A DNA stretch of 64,000 bases from Bog-473 sp963828825 (GTDB lineage: Bacteria > Actinomycetota > Acidimicrobiia > Acidimicrobiales > RAAP-2). Both the position numbers and the translations under genes were made by a program. The stretch is from positions 1,240,001 through 1,304,000 of the forward strand of contig CAWHGF010000007.1 of the NCBI GenBank assembly GCA_963828825.1, in the 5' to 3' direction. This document shows, piece after piece, positions 47,014 to 54,639 of this stretch; position 1 is the first letter of the stretch, and each line of letters opens with the position of its first letter. The notes beneath the pieces are model-generated. The model searched no databases. It was not told where the DNA came from and was given only the letters and a program-made list of their open reading frames with translations.

Positions 47014-48255
47014 ATGCGAGCCGAAGCCGCTTTCGACTATCTCTCCGTCGAGTGGCTGGCGGATCGTCACCTGCACAACGACGAGCTCCGCCGCCAGTCC
47101 CCTGTGATCTGGAACCGGACGTACGGATTCTGGTACGTGACGGGCTACGCCGAGGTGGCCGAGGTCTCACGCGACAGCGAGACCTTCACTCCTCGATACG
47201 AGGAACACGCCCCCGACGGGCTGTACTACATCGGGATCATGGGGGTGCCACGCGACGAGGGTCTGCCACCCGTGGGCATCGCCGAGGCCGAGGCCGGCCG
47301 CCACACCGCCCTGCGCCGGGCCATCAACCCGTTCATGCTGCCGGCAGCGGTCGACCGGGACCGCCCGTTCCTCGAGCAGGCGACGACTTGGTGCCTCGAT
47401 CAGAAGATCGAGGCGGGCCAGATGGACATGGTCCTCGACTTCACCAACCCGGTGCCCGCCATCTGGACCATGAGACTGCTGGGCCTTCCACTTACAGAAT
47501 GGCACCACTGGGCTGAGTACTTCCACTCGGCGACCGCGTATGGTCCACAGATGCCCGAACGGCAGGTCGCCCTGGCCCGCACACCGGGGATGGTCGCCGA
47601 GCTCAAGGAAGTACTGGGTGAGCGTCGCCACGATCCTGGCGATGACCTCATCTCGCGCCTAGTGACCATGGAAATCGAGGGTCGCCCGATGACAGACGAC
47701 GAGTTGGTCGCCGTCGTGTGGAACTTGATCGGCGGTGGCGTGGACACGACGACTTCGCTGACCTCGCTGGGCCTGCTGCAGCTGTCCGAGCAACCGCAGC
47801 TGCGCGAACGTCTGGCGAGCTATCCCGACCTGCTGGCGGCGGCCTGCGAGGAGTACCTGCGCTGGACCTCTGTCAACGAGACTCTCAGCCGTACCTGTAC
47901 CCGCGACACAGTGCTCGGCGGCCAGCAGATAAAGCGTGGGGAATTCGTGATGATGAGCTGGCTGGCGGCCGATTACGATCCGGCCGTCTTCCCCTGTCCG
48001 GATGCGGTGGACGTCGACCGCTCACCCAACCAACATCTCGCCTTCGGTGTGGGCTCCCACCGTTGCATCGGGCTCCACGTGGCTCGGGTCATGTTCGAGG
48101 TCATGATGCGCGAGGTACTGACACGCACTCCCGACTACGTCGTCGATCACAACCGCAGTCAGTACTACCAGGGAAATCCCAAGCTCCACGGACTAGTCCA
48201 GATGCCGGTGACGTTCACTCCTGGCAAACCGCTCGGTGTGGACCGCCCCTTCTGA
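47014..48255 (+). CDS. Cytochrome P450
   Basis: A 413-residue bacterial P450. The I-helix oxygen motif is GGGVDTTTSLTSLG, the ExxR helix is CEEYLRW, and the haem-cysteine loop is LAFGVGSHRCIGLHVAR. The C-terminal PVTFTPG is family-like. It should use ferredoxin and a reductase for electrons; none is adjacent. ATG 47014 with GAGGA 9 bases before it was chosen over an earlier in-frame start whose product lacks family features. Divergent from the M24 pair by 135 bases. Substrate not predictable; steroid- or fatty-acid-type CYPs in actinobacteria have this form. Confidence 0.93.
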   Translation: MRAEAAFDYLSVEWLADRHLHNDELRRQSPVIWNRTYGFWYVTGYAEVAEVSRDSETFTPRYEEHAPDGLYYIGIMGVPRDEGLPPVGIAEAEAGRHTALRRAINPFMLPAAVDRDRPFLEQATTWCLDQKIEAGQMDMVLDFTNPVPAIWTMRLLGLPLTEWHHWAEYFHSATAYGPQMPERQVALARTPGMVAELKEVLGERRHDPGDDLISRLVTMEIEGRPMTDDELVAVVWNLIGGGVDTTTSLTSLGLLQLSEQPQLRERLASYPDLLAAACEEYLRWTSVNETLSRTCTRDTVLGGQQIKRGEFVMMSWLAADYDPAVFPCPDAVDVDRSPNQHLAFGVGSHRCIGLHVARVMFEVMMREVLTRTPDYVVDHNRSQYYQGNPKLHGLVQMPVTFTPGKPLGVDRPF

Positions 48256-48541
48256 GGAGGTCCCAGGAACCGCCGAACTGATGGGAAACCTCCGTCTATA
48301 ACAAATGGCGAAATTCGGTCGTCCAATCGAGAGGTGCCGCCGATGGATGGCTTCACGCAGTATTTCAGTCCAACCCGAGCCAATCACCACCGCAATAACA
48401 AACGCCGACGAGGTTGAAGATGATGAAGTAAACGTTGAAAATCCCGCAGCAAGCGGAACGACGAGTCCTAACCCCGGATACACCACCAGAGTGAGGGCAA
48501 GGGCTTGCCATCTCGAGATGTGTCGAACGAGCCATTCATCG
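48256..48541. other. Gap between P450 and WYL regulator, lower GC
   Basis: On the minus strand a frame through 48270-48530 reads like two membrane helices (ALALTLVVYPGLGLVVPLAA and AFVIAVVIGSG), but it has no good start of its own and runs into both neighbours. It may be a decayed small membrane-protein gene. Confidence 0.3.
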
Positions 48542-49522
48542 CTACGCTCGAAAGCGACCGTCTCGCTCCAAGGCGCGCCCGAAAAGGTTTGCACGGTCTC
48601 GGAGGTGGTCCAGCAACTCCAACGGGGACAACACCTTGAACTCGGCGGCAGCGTTTCCCAGGGCCAGTGTTGGCCAATCAAGTGAATCCGATGTCATGGT
48701 GAATCGACACCGCCCAGGTCCGACATCTTCGAGGGTGCCCCACGGGCCAACACGCTCCCGGACCACGGCCGTGGGGGCATCGATGAGGACGTCCACCTGG
48801 TACCGGGACGGGACGCTCTCGATACTGGACCGGACGAACTCCGAAGCGTTCTCGGCGGGCAGTTGGCGAGGGATGGCATGGGCCCCCGTGACCCTTGGCT
48901 CCGCCAGTCGGTCAAGGCGAAAGGTACGCCAGTCGAATCGGGTCAGATCCCATGCGACGAGGTACCAGCGCCTCCCCAGCAGGACCAGCCGGTGCGGGTC
49001 CACCGCGCGGGTGCTCGGGGCACCCCCGCTATCGGTGTAGTCGAACTCCAGGCGCTCGCCGTCCCGGCAGGCCTGGGCCACCGCGACCAGAACAGCCGCA
49101 TCGACGCTGGCGGCCGACTCCTGCCATGGAAGAGAGACGGTCATCGCGGCAAGTGCGTCGATTCGGCGCCGGAGCGAAGTGGGCATGACTTGGATCACCT
49201 TGCTGAGCGCTCGCAGCGAGGACTCCTCGATGCCCGCAACCGAGCCCGCCTGGATCGCCGAGTGCAGCCCTACGCCGATGGCGACCGCTTCGTCGTTGTC
49301 GAGCAGGAGGGGAGGAAGGACTGCGCCCGCCGCGAGCTGATAGCCACCGTCTACGCCCCGATGCGCCTCGACGGGGTAGCCCAGGCCTCGTAGACGGTCG
49401 ATGTCACGACGGAGCGTCCGCGGCGAGACCTCGAGGCGAGCGGCCAAGTCAGTCCCAGCCCAGTAGCGCCGGGACTGGAGCAGGGACAGCAGGCGGAGAG
49501 TGCGCGTCCCGGGTGTGCTCAT
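48542..49522 (-). CDS. WYL-domain transcriptional regulator, YafY/DeoR-like
   Basis: A 326-residue regulator. The N-terminal winged helix is TLRLLSLLQSRRYW to VSPRTLRRDIDRLRGLGYPV, followed by DGGYQLAAGAVLPPLLLDNDE, the standard linker to the WYL domain near residues 140-220 (RLVLLGRRWYLVAWD and DWRTFRLDRLAEPRV), then a C-terminal extension domain. WYL domains bind ligands, sometimes nucleic acids or small molecules. The ATG at 49522 lies right next to a palindromic site, with no ribosome sequence. It is divergent from the DinB gene and probably controls both. Confidence 0.93.
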   Translation of the reverse strand: MSTPGTRTLRLLSLLQSRRYWAGTDLAARLEVSPRTLRRDIDRLRGLGYPVEAHRGVDGGYQLAAGAVLPPLLLDNDEAVAIGVGLHSAIQAGSVAGIEESSLRALSKVIQVMPTSLRRRIDALAAMTVSLPWQESAASVDAAVLVAVAQACRDGERLEFDYTDSGGAPSTRAVDPHRLVLLGRRWYLVAWDLTRFDWRTFRLDRLAEPRVTGAHAIPRQLPAENASEFVRSSIESVPSRYQVDVLIDAPTAVVRERVGPWGTLEDVGPGRCRFTMTSDSLDWPTLALGNAAAEFKVLSPLELLDHLRDRANLFGRALERDGRFRA

Positions 49523-49525
49523 CTT

Positions 49526-49560
49526 GGCCAGTATTGCGGAATTTAGGCCAGAAACTGGCC
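49526..49560. promoter_or_regulatory. Palindromic operator between WYL regulator and DinB gene
   Basis: GGCCAG-AAA-CTGGCC (49546-49560) is a perfect 6-3-6 palindrome. A further half site GGCCAGT (49526-49532) mirrors the ACTGGCC at 49554. It begins 4 bases upstream of the regulator start codon, a good place for autoregulation and control of the divergent gene. Confidence 0.65.
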
Positions 49561-49609
49561 GCTAATGGTCGTAGGGTGCCAAAATCAGCCCAAATGAAAG
49601 GACCAGCCC

Positions 49610-50128
49610 ATGACGTCCACCACCATCACTGACCTCGAGCGGCACGACCTCGTGAACGCATTGCTGGAACATCGGAACCTCCTGCTCCGCACCGTCTCTG
49701 GCTTGTCGGATGCCCAAGCTCGGCTGTCTCCCACCGCCAGCCAGCTCTGCCTCGGAGGCATCATCAAGCACGTCGCGCTCGTCGAAGAGGGCTGGGTCCG
49801 CTTCATCGAGGAGGGTCCAGAAGCTCAAGGCTCGACCGACGAGGCCGCCTATGAGGCCCATGCCGCCGGCTTTCGCATGGCGGACGAGGAGACGCTGGCG
49901 AACCTGATCGCTCGCTACGAGGCCGTTGCTCAACTCACCGACGCGGCAATAGTCGCCCTGCCTTCACTCGATGCATCGCACCCGCTTCCCGAGGCGCCGT
50001 GGTTTGAGCCCGGGGCGCATTGGTCCGCCCGCCGGGCACTCATGCACATCGTGGCTGAGACGGCCCAACACGCCGGTCATGCCGACATCATCCGCGAGAC
50101 CATCGACGGAGCAAAGTCCATGGGCTAA
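49610..50128 (+). CDS. DinB-family (DUF664) protein
   Basis: A 172-residue four-helix-bundle protein. It begins TDLERHDLVNALLEHRNLLLRTVSGLSD, has the conserved central LGGIIKHVALVEEGWV and the third-helix histidines SARRALMHIVAETAQHAGHADIIRE. His in KHVALVEE plus those two His form the usual metal site. DinB/DUF664 proteins often act as thiol-dependent S-transferases using bacillithiol or mycothiol, but many are uncharacterised. ATG 49610 has AAAGGA 8 bases upstream. Divergent from the WYL regulator with a palindrome between, so it is the likely regulatory target. Confidence 0.9.
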   Translation: MTSTTITDLERHDLVNALLEHRNLLLRTVSGLSDAQARLSPTASQLCLGGIIKHVALVEEGWVRFIEEGPEAQGSTDEAAYEAHAAGFRMADEETLANLIARYEAVAQLTDAAIVALPSLDASHPLPEAPWFEPGAHWSARRALMHIVAETAQHAGHADIIRETIDGAKSMG

Positions 50129-50592
50129 CAGAACCGTACGCTTGGAGCTACCCTCGAAAGAAGCTGAACCCGTGGATCGATCGTTCGATTGCCGGTCGGG
50201 CAAATGGTGGTGACCGGTAGGTCGCAGGGCGATGAAGAGAGTGCCCAGATCGACCGGGTCGCGGACACACGTTTCCTTTTCAAGGCCCGGACGGCCGGAT
50301 GTTTGCTCCGCGATCGGCTGAGATCCTTCCGCCAGGTCGGGCGTAGCGATCAGCCTGCGGTCGGACCACCCGACGGATCCGAGTCCGGAGATGCCCTAAA
50401 ACGCGCGAGCGACATCACTACAGAGGCGACCCCGATGATCGCTCAATCGAGCCAAGCACATGCTCCACTTCAGCTTTAGAAGCTGAGGAGGCGGCGGTGC
50501 ATATATTTACGCTGTTGCACGTTGAGGTTTTGCCGGACGCCAGCAGTGATGACTGCCCGACTTGATGTCGGGCTTGACCTGCGAGTTCTGAT
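50129..50592. other. Non-coding stretch before the repeat array
   Basis: Between the DinB gene and the repeats. Frames are open for short distances but show no family features or ribosome sites. Probably degraded or mobile-element-associated DNA. Confidence 0.45.
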
Positions 50593-50721
50593 GAGAGCGG
50601 GCGACGGTGTGCGGAGAGCGGGCGACCGAGAGAGCGGGCGACGGTGTGCGGAGAGCGGGCGACGGAGAGCGGGCGACGGTGTGAGAGCGGGCGACGGTGA
50701 GAGAGCGGGCGACGGTGTGCG
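50593..50721 (+). repeat. Seven-copy array of the tRNA-Gly(CCC) 3'-end sequence
   Basis: The 15-base core GAGAGCGGGCGACGG starts at 50593, 50614 (one mismatch), 50630, 50651, 50665, 50683 and 50701. Unit lengths are 21, 16, 21, 14, 18, 18 and 21 bases, with TGTGCG or fragments of it as filler. The same core in the same orientation occurs at 53433-53447 over the 3' acceptor and T-stem of tRNA-Gly(CCC). The array and tRNA thus flank the two insertion sequences. Confidence 0.9.
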
Positions 50722-50750
50722 GATTCAGGACATAGGACACCGTCGCTGGG

Positions 50751-51995
50751 GATGTGTCAAGACATAGGACACCACCAGTGAAGGGGTGCTCCTGTGGACA
50801 TGGGCAGGTTTCTGATCGAGACGCACCTGCGGACCGGGCGGCCGATCAAGGAGTTGGCGGCGGCCCACGAGGTGAGTGCCCGCTGGCTCTTCAAGCTCCT
50901 GCGTCGCTACCGCCTCGAAGGGGCCGCCGGCCTCGAGCCCCGGTCGCGGCGACCGCATCGATCCCCGACCCGCATCGCCGATGTCTACGAGGACGAGATC
51001 GTGGCCCTGCACAAGGCGCTGGCCGACGACGGACTCGATGCCGGTGCGGCGACCATCCACTACCACCTGGCGCAGCGCTACAACCGGCCCCCGTCGGTCT
51101 CCACTGTCTTTCGGGTGCTCAAGGCCCGGGGGTTCGTCACCCTCTCACCTCAGAAGCGCCCGAAGAGCTCGTTCACACGCTTCGTGGCCGACCTGCCCAA
51201 CGAGTGCTGGCAGGCCGACATGACCCACGTGGAGCTCGAGGGCGGCGGGGTCTACGAGGTGCTCAACATGATCGACGACCACTCGAGGCTGTGCGTGGCC
51301 TCGAGAGCCATAAAGGTGGTCAAGGCCAACGACGTCGTCCGCGTCCTGCACAAAGCGGCTGAGACCAGGGGCTATCCGGCTTCGTTCCTCACCGACAACG
51401 GGCTCATCTTTTCCACGCAGCGCCACCACCACGTGGCCGGGGTGACCGAACAAGAGCTCTTCGCTCTCGGCATCGAGGCCAAGCACGCTCGGCCCTACCA
51501 CCCCCAGACCTGTGGAAAGGTCGAGCGGTTCCACCAAACCATGAAGAAGTTCTTGGCCATGCAGGACATCGCCACCCCCAAGCAACTCCAGCGCCAGCTG
51601 GACCGATTCGTCGCCTACTACAACGAGGAGCGACCGCACCGGAGCATTGGGCGCAAGACGCCAGCTTCGGTCTACAGCGCACGGGAGAAGGCGGTGCCTT
51701 CCCCGTCATTCGTCAAGGTGGGCGAGCGACGGCTGCGCTTCGACCAAGTGGATAGAGCCGGCCGGATCACGCTTCGCCACCGGGGAAGGCTCCACCACAT
51801 CGGGATCGGGAACGCCTATACGGGCTGGCGCGTCGCCATGCTCATCGACGGCCTCGACATCGAGATCGTGGGCTTCGATGGCTCACCCCTGCGTCGCCTC
51901 GTCCTCGACCCAAGCAAGGATTATCAGCGCATCCCCTGAGCAACGGCCCAGGTCTACAATGTCCCAGACGTCGGTGCTCGATGTCTTGAGACATC
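50751..51995 (+). mobile_element. IS481-like insertion sequence
   Basis: About 1245 bp bounded by imperfect inverted repeats: 50751-50773 (GATGTGTCAAGACATAGG...) and 51973-51995, agreeing at about 18 of 23 positions when one is reverse-complemented. It holds one transposase gene. A 13-base piece of the left end (GACATAGGACACC) is repeated just outside at 50729-50741, maybe a second binding site or an older end. No clear target duplication. Confidence 0.85.
50794..51939 (+). CDS. IS481-family transposase
   Basis: A 381-residue DDE transposase. An N-terminal helix-turn-helix (RPIKELAAAHEVSARWLFKLL) and a second one (GAATIHYHLAQRYNRPPSVS) bind the ends. The integrase core gives D in ECWQADMTHVELEG, D in PASFLTDNGLIFS and E in GKVERFHQTMKKFL, about 35 residues apart for the last two, as expected. 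The C-terminal YYNEERPHRSIGRKTP is typical of the family. It appears complete, so the element may be active. GTG 50794 or ATG 50800 could start it. Confidence 0.94.
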   Translation: MDMGRFLIETHLRTGRPIKELAAAHEVSARWLFKLLRRYRLEGAAGLEPRSRRPHRSPTRIADVYEDEIVALHKALADDGLDAGAATIHYHLAQRYNRPPSVSTVFRVLKARGFVTLSPQKRPKSSFTRFVADLPNECWQADMTHVELEGGGVYEVLNMIDDHSRLCVASRAIKVVKANDVVRVLHKAAETRGYPASFLTDNGLIFSTQRHHHVAGVTEQELFALGIEAKHARPYHPQTCGKVERFHQTMKKFLAMQDIATPKQLQRQLDRFVAYYNEERPHRSIGRKTPASVYSAREKAVPSPSFVKVGERRLRFDQVDRAGRITLRHRGRLHHIGIGNAYTGWRVAMLIDGLDIEIVGFDGSPLRRLVLDPSKDYQRIP

Positions 51996-51997
51996 AC

Positions 51998-53422
51998 GGT
52001 TCATCGGATTCTGGCGGGGTCTGCCTGCTCACCGGACGACGATCGACCCCAACACGCGCCAGTTCGGCTTGCCGGCGTAGAGCAGGGCTCGGATCCGGTA
52101 GTTCTCGAAGTTGCGGAACCCGAAGCCGATGCGCTTGATCCGCTTGATCAGGTTGTTGAGCGCTTCGGTGGGGCCGTTTGAGACCCGGGCCAGGTGGTAG
52201 TTGGTGATCTTGTCGAACCAGTGCTTGATGGTGCGCCCGAGACGCTGGATCTCGGGCGGCATGGCCTTCTTCGTGCAGTGACTCTGCAGCTCGGCGAGCA
52301 TCGCCTTGGCTTCGTCGGGATCGCCGGTCCGATAGAAGTCGCGTAGGCGTTCTTTGACCCGGTACGCGATGGCCACCTCGGCCCCGGGATCGCCCAGTTC
52401 GAGCAGCGAGCTCAGGCGCTCGGTCGCCTCGTCGCTCAGCTTCTCTTCGCTCATGAGCAACAGGCGCCGGGCTCGATAGAGGGGATCGTCGCGCCGGCCC
52501 CGGTGGCCGAGTTGTTCGATCTGGACGCGCCGGCGGATGGCGTCGAGGGAGCGGTTGGCCAGGCTGATCACGTGGAAGGGGTCGACCACCTGAGCCGCCT
52601 TGGGCAAGAGCACGCTGTAGACGGCGGCATAGGTGGCCGACATGTCGAGGGCTCCGTATTCGATGCGCTCCTTCCAGGACTTGGGCTGTTTGTCCAGCCA
52701 GGCGGCCACGTCCACGTAGTTGCGGCTGGGCAAGATGTCGATGATCTGATGGTGCTCGACATCGGCCACGGTGGTGGCGTAATCGGTGTGGCGCGAGCCC
52801 AGCTTCACGAAGGAGGTCTCGTCGAGACCGATGGCCGTCGTCTGGTTCAGCCGTTTGCGATCGGCCTCGAGCAGGGCTTGGCCATAGGTGATCGTGGCCT
52901 CGTTGACCGTGTGCCAGTCACAGGCCAACTCGGCGGCCACCTCTTTGACCGTGCGACCGTCTCCGACCTGACGCGTCGCCCATTTGGCAGCCCTCGTCGT
53001 CAGCAGGCACTTCTTGGCCGCAATGCGGTGGTCGCTGAGCATCCAGGTCTTCTTCGAACAGCGCTCGTTCACACAGCGCATCCGGTGCTTCTTCCAGGCC
53101 AGCGACATGGGCGTCCCATAGACGGGCAAGTCGACGTAGTGCACCACCGGACGATCCTTGACCGCGGCCTCTGTGGCACACGATGGGCAGCGCACTGGAT
53201 CCCTGATCAGCTGTTCGATGGCCAGCTCGACGTCGGGTCCGCGTCGCTCGTAGTGCAGGACCACCACGTCTTTGAGGCCGACAGGGGCCTCGAGTATCTC
53301 GCTATGGTCGCGAAGAACGAAGGTGCTTCTTGGTTGTTGGGTCACACCTCAAGCTTGAAGCGCCTTCGTCGCGCTCGAGGTGATCCTGGTCAGGGCGCGA
53401 CCCCGCCAGGATCCGATGAGCC
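51998..53422 (-). mobile_element. ISL3-family insertion sequence with 8-bp target duplication
   Basis: About 1425 bp. The ends 51998-52021 and 53399-53422 are 24-base inverted repeats with 22 matches. Both sides carry GACATCAC (51990-51997 and 53423-53430), an 8-base target duplication that is typical of ISL3. The target is the outer end of the IS481-like element, so ISL3 arrived second. The intact duplication and transposase suggest recent insertion. Confidence 0.93.
52029..53345 (-). CDS. ISL3-family transposase
   Basis: A 438-residue transposase. The N-terminal zinc-ribbon-like part has RCPSCATEAAVKDR and MRCVNERCSKKTW. A helix-turn-helix region TVKEVAAELACDWHTVNEA follows. The catalytic core shows D in AIGLDETSFVKLGSR, D in YGALDMSATYAAVYS and E in SNGPTEALNNLIKRIKRIG, and the C-terminus FGFRNFENYRIRALLYAG is diagnostic for ISL3. 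It starts 54 bases inside the right end of the element. Complete, probably functional. Confidence 0.95.
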   Translation of the reverse strand: MTQQPRSTFVLRDHSEILEAPVGLKDVVVLHYERRGPDVELAIEQLIRDPVRCPSCATEAAVKDRPVVHYVDLPVYGTPMSLAWKKHRMRCVNERCSKKTWMLSDHRIAAKKCLLTTRAAKWATRQVGDGRTVKEVAAELACDWHTVNEATITYGQALLEADRKRLNQTTAIGLDETSFVKLGSRHTDYATTVADVEHHQIIDILPSRNYVDVAAWLDKQPKSWKERIEYGALDMSATYAAVYSVLLPKAAQVVDPFHVISLANRSLDAIRRRVQIEQLGHRGRRDDPLYRARRLLLMSEEKLSDEATERLSSLLELGDPGAEVAIAYRVKERLRDFYRTGDPDEAKAMLAELQSHCTKKAMPPEIQRLGRTIKHWFDKITNYHLARVSNGPTEALNNLIKRIKRIGFGFRNFENYRIRALLYAGKPNWRVLGSIVVR

Positions 53423-53435
53423 GACATCACAAGAG

Positions 53436-53506
53436 AGCGGGCGACGGGAATCGAACCCGCGTTCTCAGCTTGGGAAGCTGATGTTCTGCCTCTGAACTAC
53501 GCCCGC
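53436..53506 (-). tRNA. tRNA-Gly, anticodon CCC
   Basis: Read on the minus strand it begins GCGGGCGTAGTTCAGAGGCA. The acceptor GCGGGCG pairs with CGCCCGC, the anticodon stem is TCAGC/GCTGA with loop TTCCCAA (anticodon CCC, Gly), and the T loop is TTCGATT. About 71 nt without encoded CCA. The ISL3 target duplication is only 5 bases from its 3' end. Confidence 0.95.
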
Positions 53507-53583
53507 GAGAACGCGGAAACTTTACACGCTGGGTAAACGCGAACTTCCTCGCGACCGAAAACCGCTATCTAAGCCCTCGAAAG

Positions 53584-53638
53584 TGGCACGCTGTGGCACG
53601 AAAGTGGCACGGGTGATCGTGTTTTCAGTTGTGGCACG
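53584..53638. repeat. Short GTGGCACG repeats
   Basis: GTGGCACG occurs at 53583, 53593, 53604 and 53631 in the region upstream of the tRNA, and once more at 54273 inside the start of the pRiA4b ORF-3-like gene. Significance unknown; they may be remnants of an integrase 3' end, which often lies next to tRNA attachment sites. Confidence 0.5.
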
Positions 53639-53721
53639 GCCGGTTCAACGCTGGCTCCATCTGGTTTGGCCCCACCCGGATCAGACCAGTTTGGACTCCG
53701 GGGCCGGAACAAGACCTCTGA

Positions 53722-54279
53722 TCAGCGGATCCTCTGCAGCACCGCGTTCACGTCACCCAAGTCGAACTCGGTCGGGTCGAAGGGCTCGCCAATCCACTCG
53801 AGATAGCTGTCGTGCTCTTCATGGGTGGGATCAGCAATGGCTCTGAGGAACTCGCCGTAGCCCCAGGTGCCGCCAACGTCGTCGGGAGGGCAGGCATTCG
53901 CACCGTCGAGGCACACCGCGTACTTCAAGCCGAAATAGGACCACGTCAACTCCTCGATGACGACCTCGTGCTCCCACGAGTCGCCGAAGTCATAATCGAA
54001 GGTGAAGAGCCGTTCGTCACGCAATGCCTGGAGCACGGTGATCGACTTCTCATCGATCTCCTCGTCGGGATAGTCGTCATAGTTCATCCCGTAGCGCTTC
54101 TCGCCCACTCTGAAGGCGTGCAGGTGTGAGTTGGACCAACCCATAGCGTCCAAGAGGATGTTGGCCAGCTTGGCCATTCGCACGGCGCCAGGCACGAGCA
54201 GTCGGCGCCAGATCACCGGGTCAACGTCGTTGAGCTGGATCCGCAGTCGAAAGACGCTCTGCCCGGCGGGTTGTGGCAC
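53722..54279 (-). CDS. Plasmid pRiA4b ORF-3-like family protein
   Basis: A 185-residue protein with the features of this family: FRLRIQLNDVDPVIWRRLLV at the start, then LANILLDAMGWSNSHLHAFRV, the acidic region FTFDYDFGDSWEHEVVIEEL and YGEFLRAIADPTHEEHDSY near the end. The family is frequent on plasmids and genomic islands, and its role is not known. Placement beside a tRNA and two insertion sequences fits a mobile or island gene. GTG 54279 is the start. Confidence 0.88.
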   Translation of the reverse strand: MPQPAGQSVFRLRIQLNDVDPVIWRRLLVPGAVRMAKLANILLDAMGWSNSHLHAFRVGEKRYGMNYDDYPDEEIDEKSITVLQALRDERLFTFDYDFGDSWEHEVVIEELTWSYFGLKYAVCLDGANACPPDDVGGTWGYGEFLRAIADPTHEEHDSYLEWIGEPFDPTEFDLGDVNAVLQRIR

Positions 54280-54639
54280 GCACCGACATTAGGCGTGCCA
54301 ACTCTGACGCCCACGAGCCTCTCCGCCGGGGGGGCTGGCCACCACGAGGCGGAGCCGACCAGGACTTTGGCAGGGCCAAATCAGTTGAAAAACTCGGCCG
54401 ATCGGACGCCGGCTGGGGGCGGCCGGTGAGGTCCTCGGGAGGTCCGGTCAGCCAGGTTTCGAGGTGGTCCGCCCCGGGCATCCAACGGGCGTCGCTGGCA
54501 GCAGTAAAGCTGGCGCCAGACCCCAAACTACGCCCAGACGTGGTGGCCCAACTATCCTCTGGGCCGCATCGAATTCCCAGGTGGCGCTCGCACTCCGCCA
54601 CCTTCCTGTTGGACGATCTGAGATAGGCGAGGAGCATTC
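54280..54639. other. Non-coding region upstream of the FeS oxidoreductase gene
   Basis: No gene seen. An inverted repeat CTCCGCC (54321-54327) / GGCGGAG (54348-54354) is present. This probably contains the promoter of the FeS protein, but I cannot point to a clear one. Confidence 0.4.

Noticed and set aside
48193..48681. Membrane-like frame on the minus strand next to the P450
   Set aside because: No proper start, overlaps both neighbours; noted only as possible decay.
50189..50479. 96-codon frame before the repeat array
   Set aside because: No family features or conserved pattern; likely chance.
50593..50721. Repeat array as a CRISPR
   Set aside because: Repeats are 15 bases, the gaps between them are 0-6 bases and not unique, there are no cas genes, and the core equals a tRNA 3' end.
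53583..53846. Integrase fragment upstream of the tRNA
   Set aside because: A few residues look integrase-tail-like, but no tyrosine-recombinase active-site motif is present.
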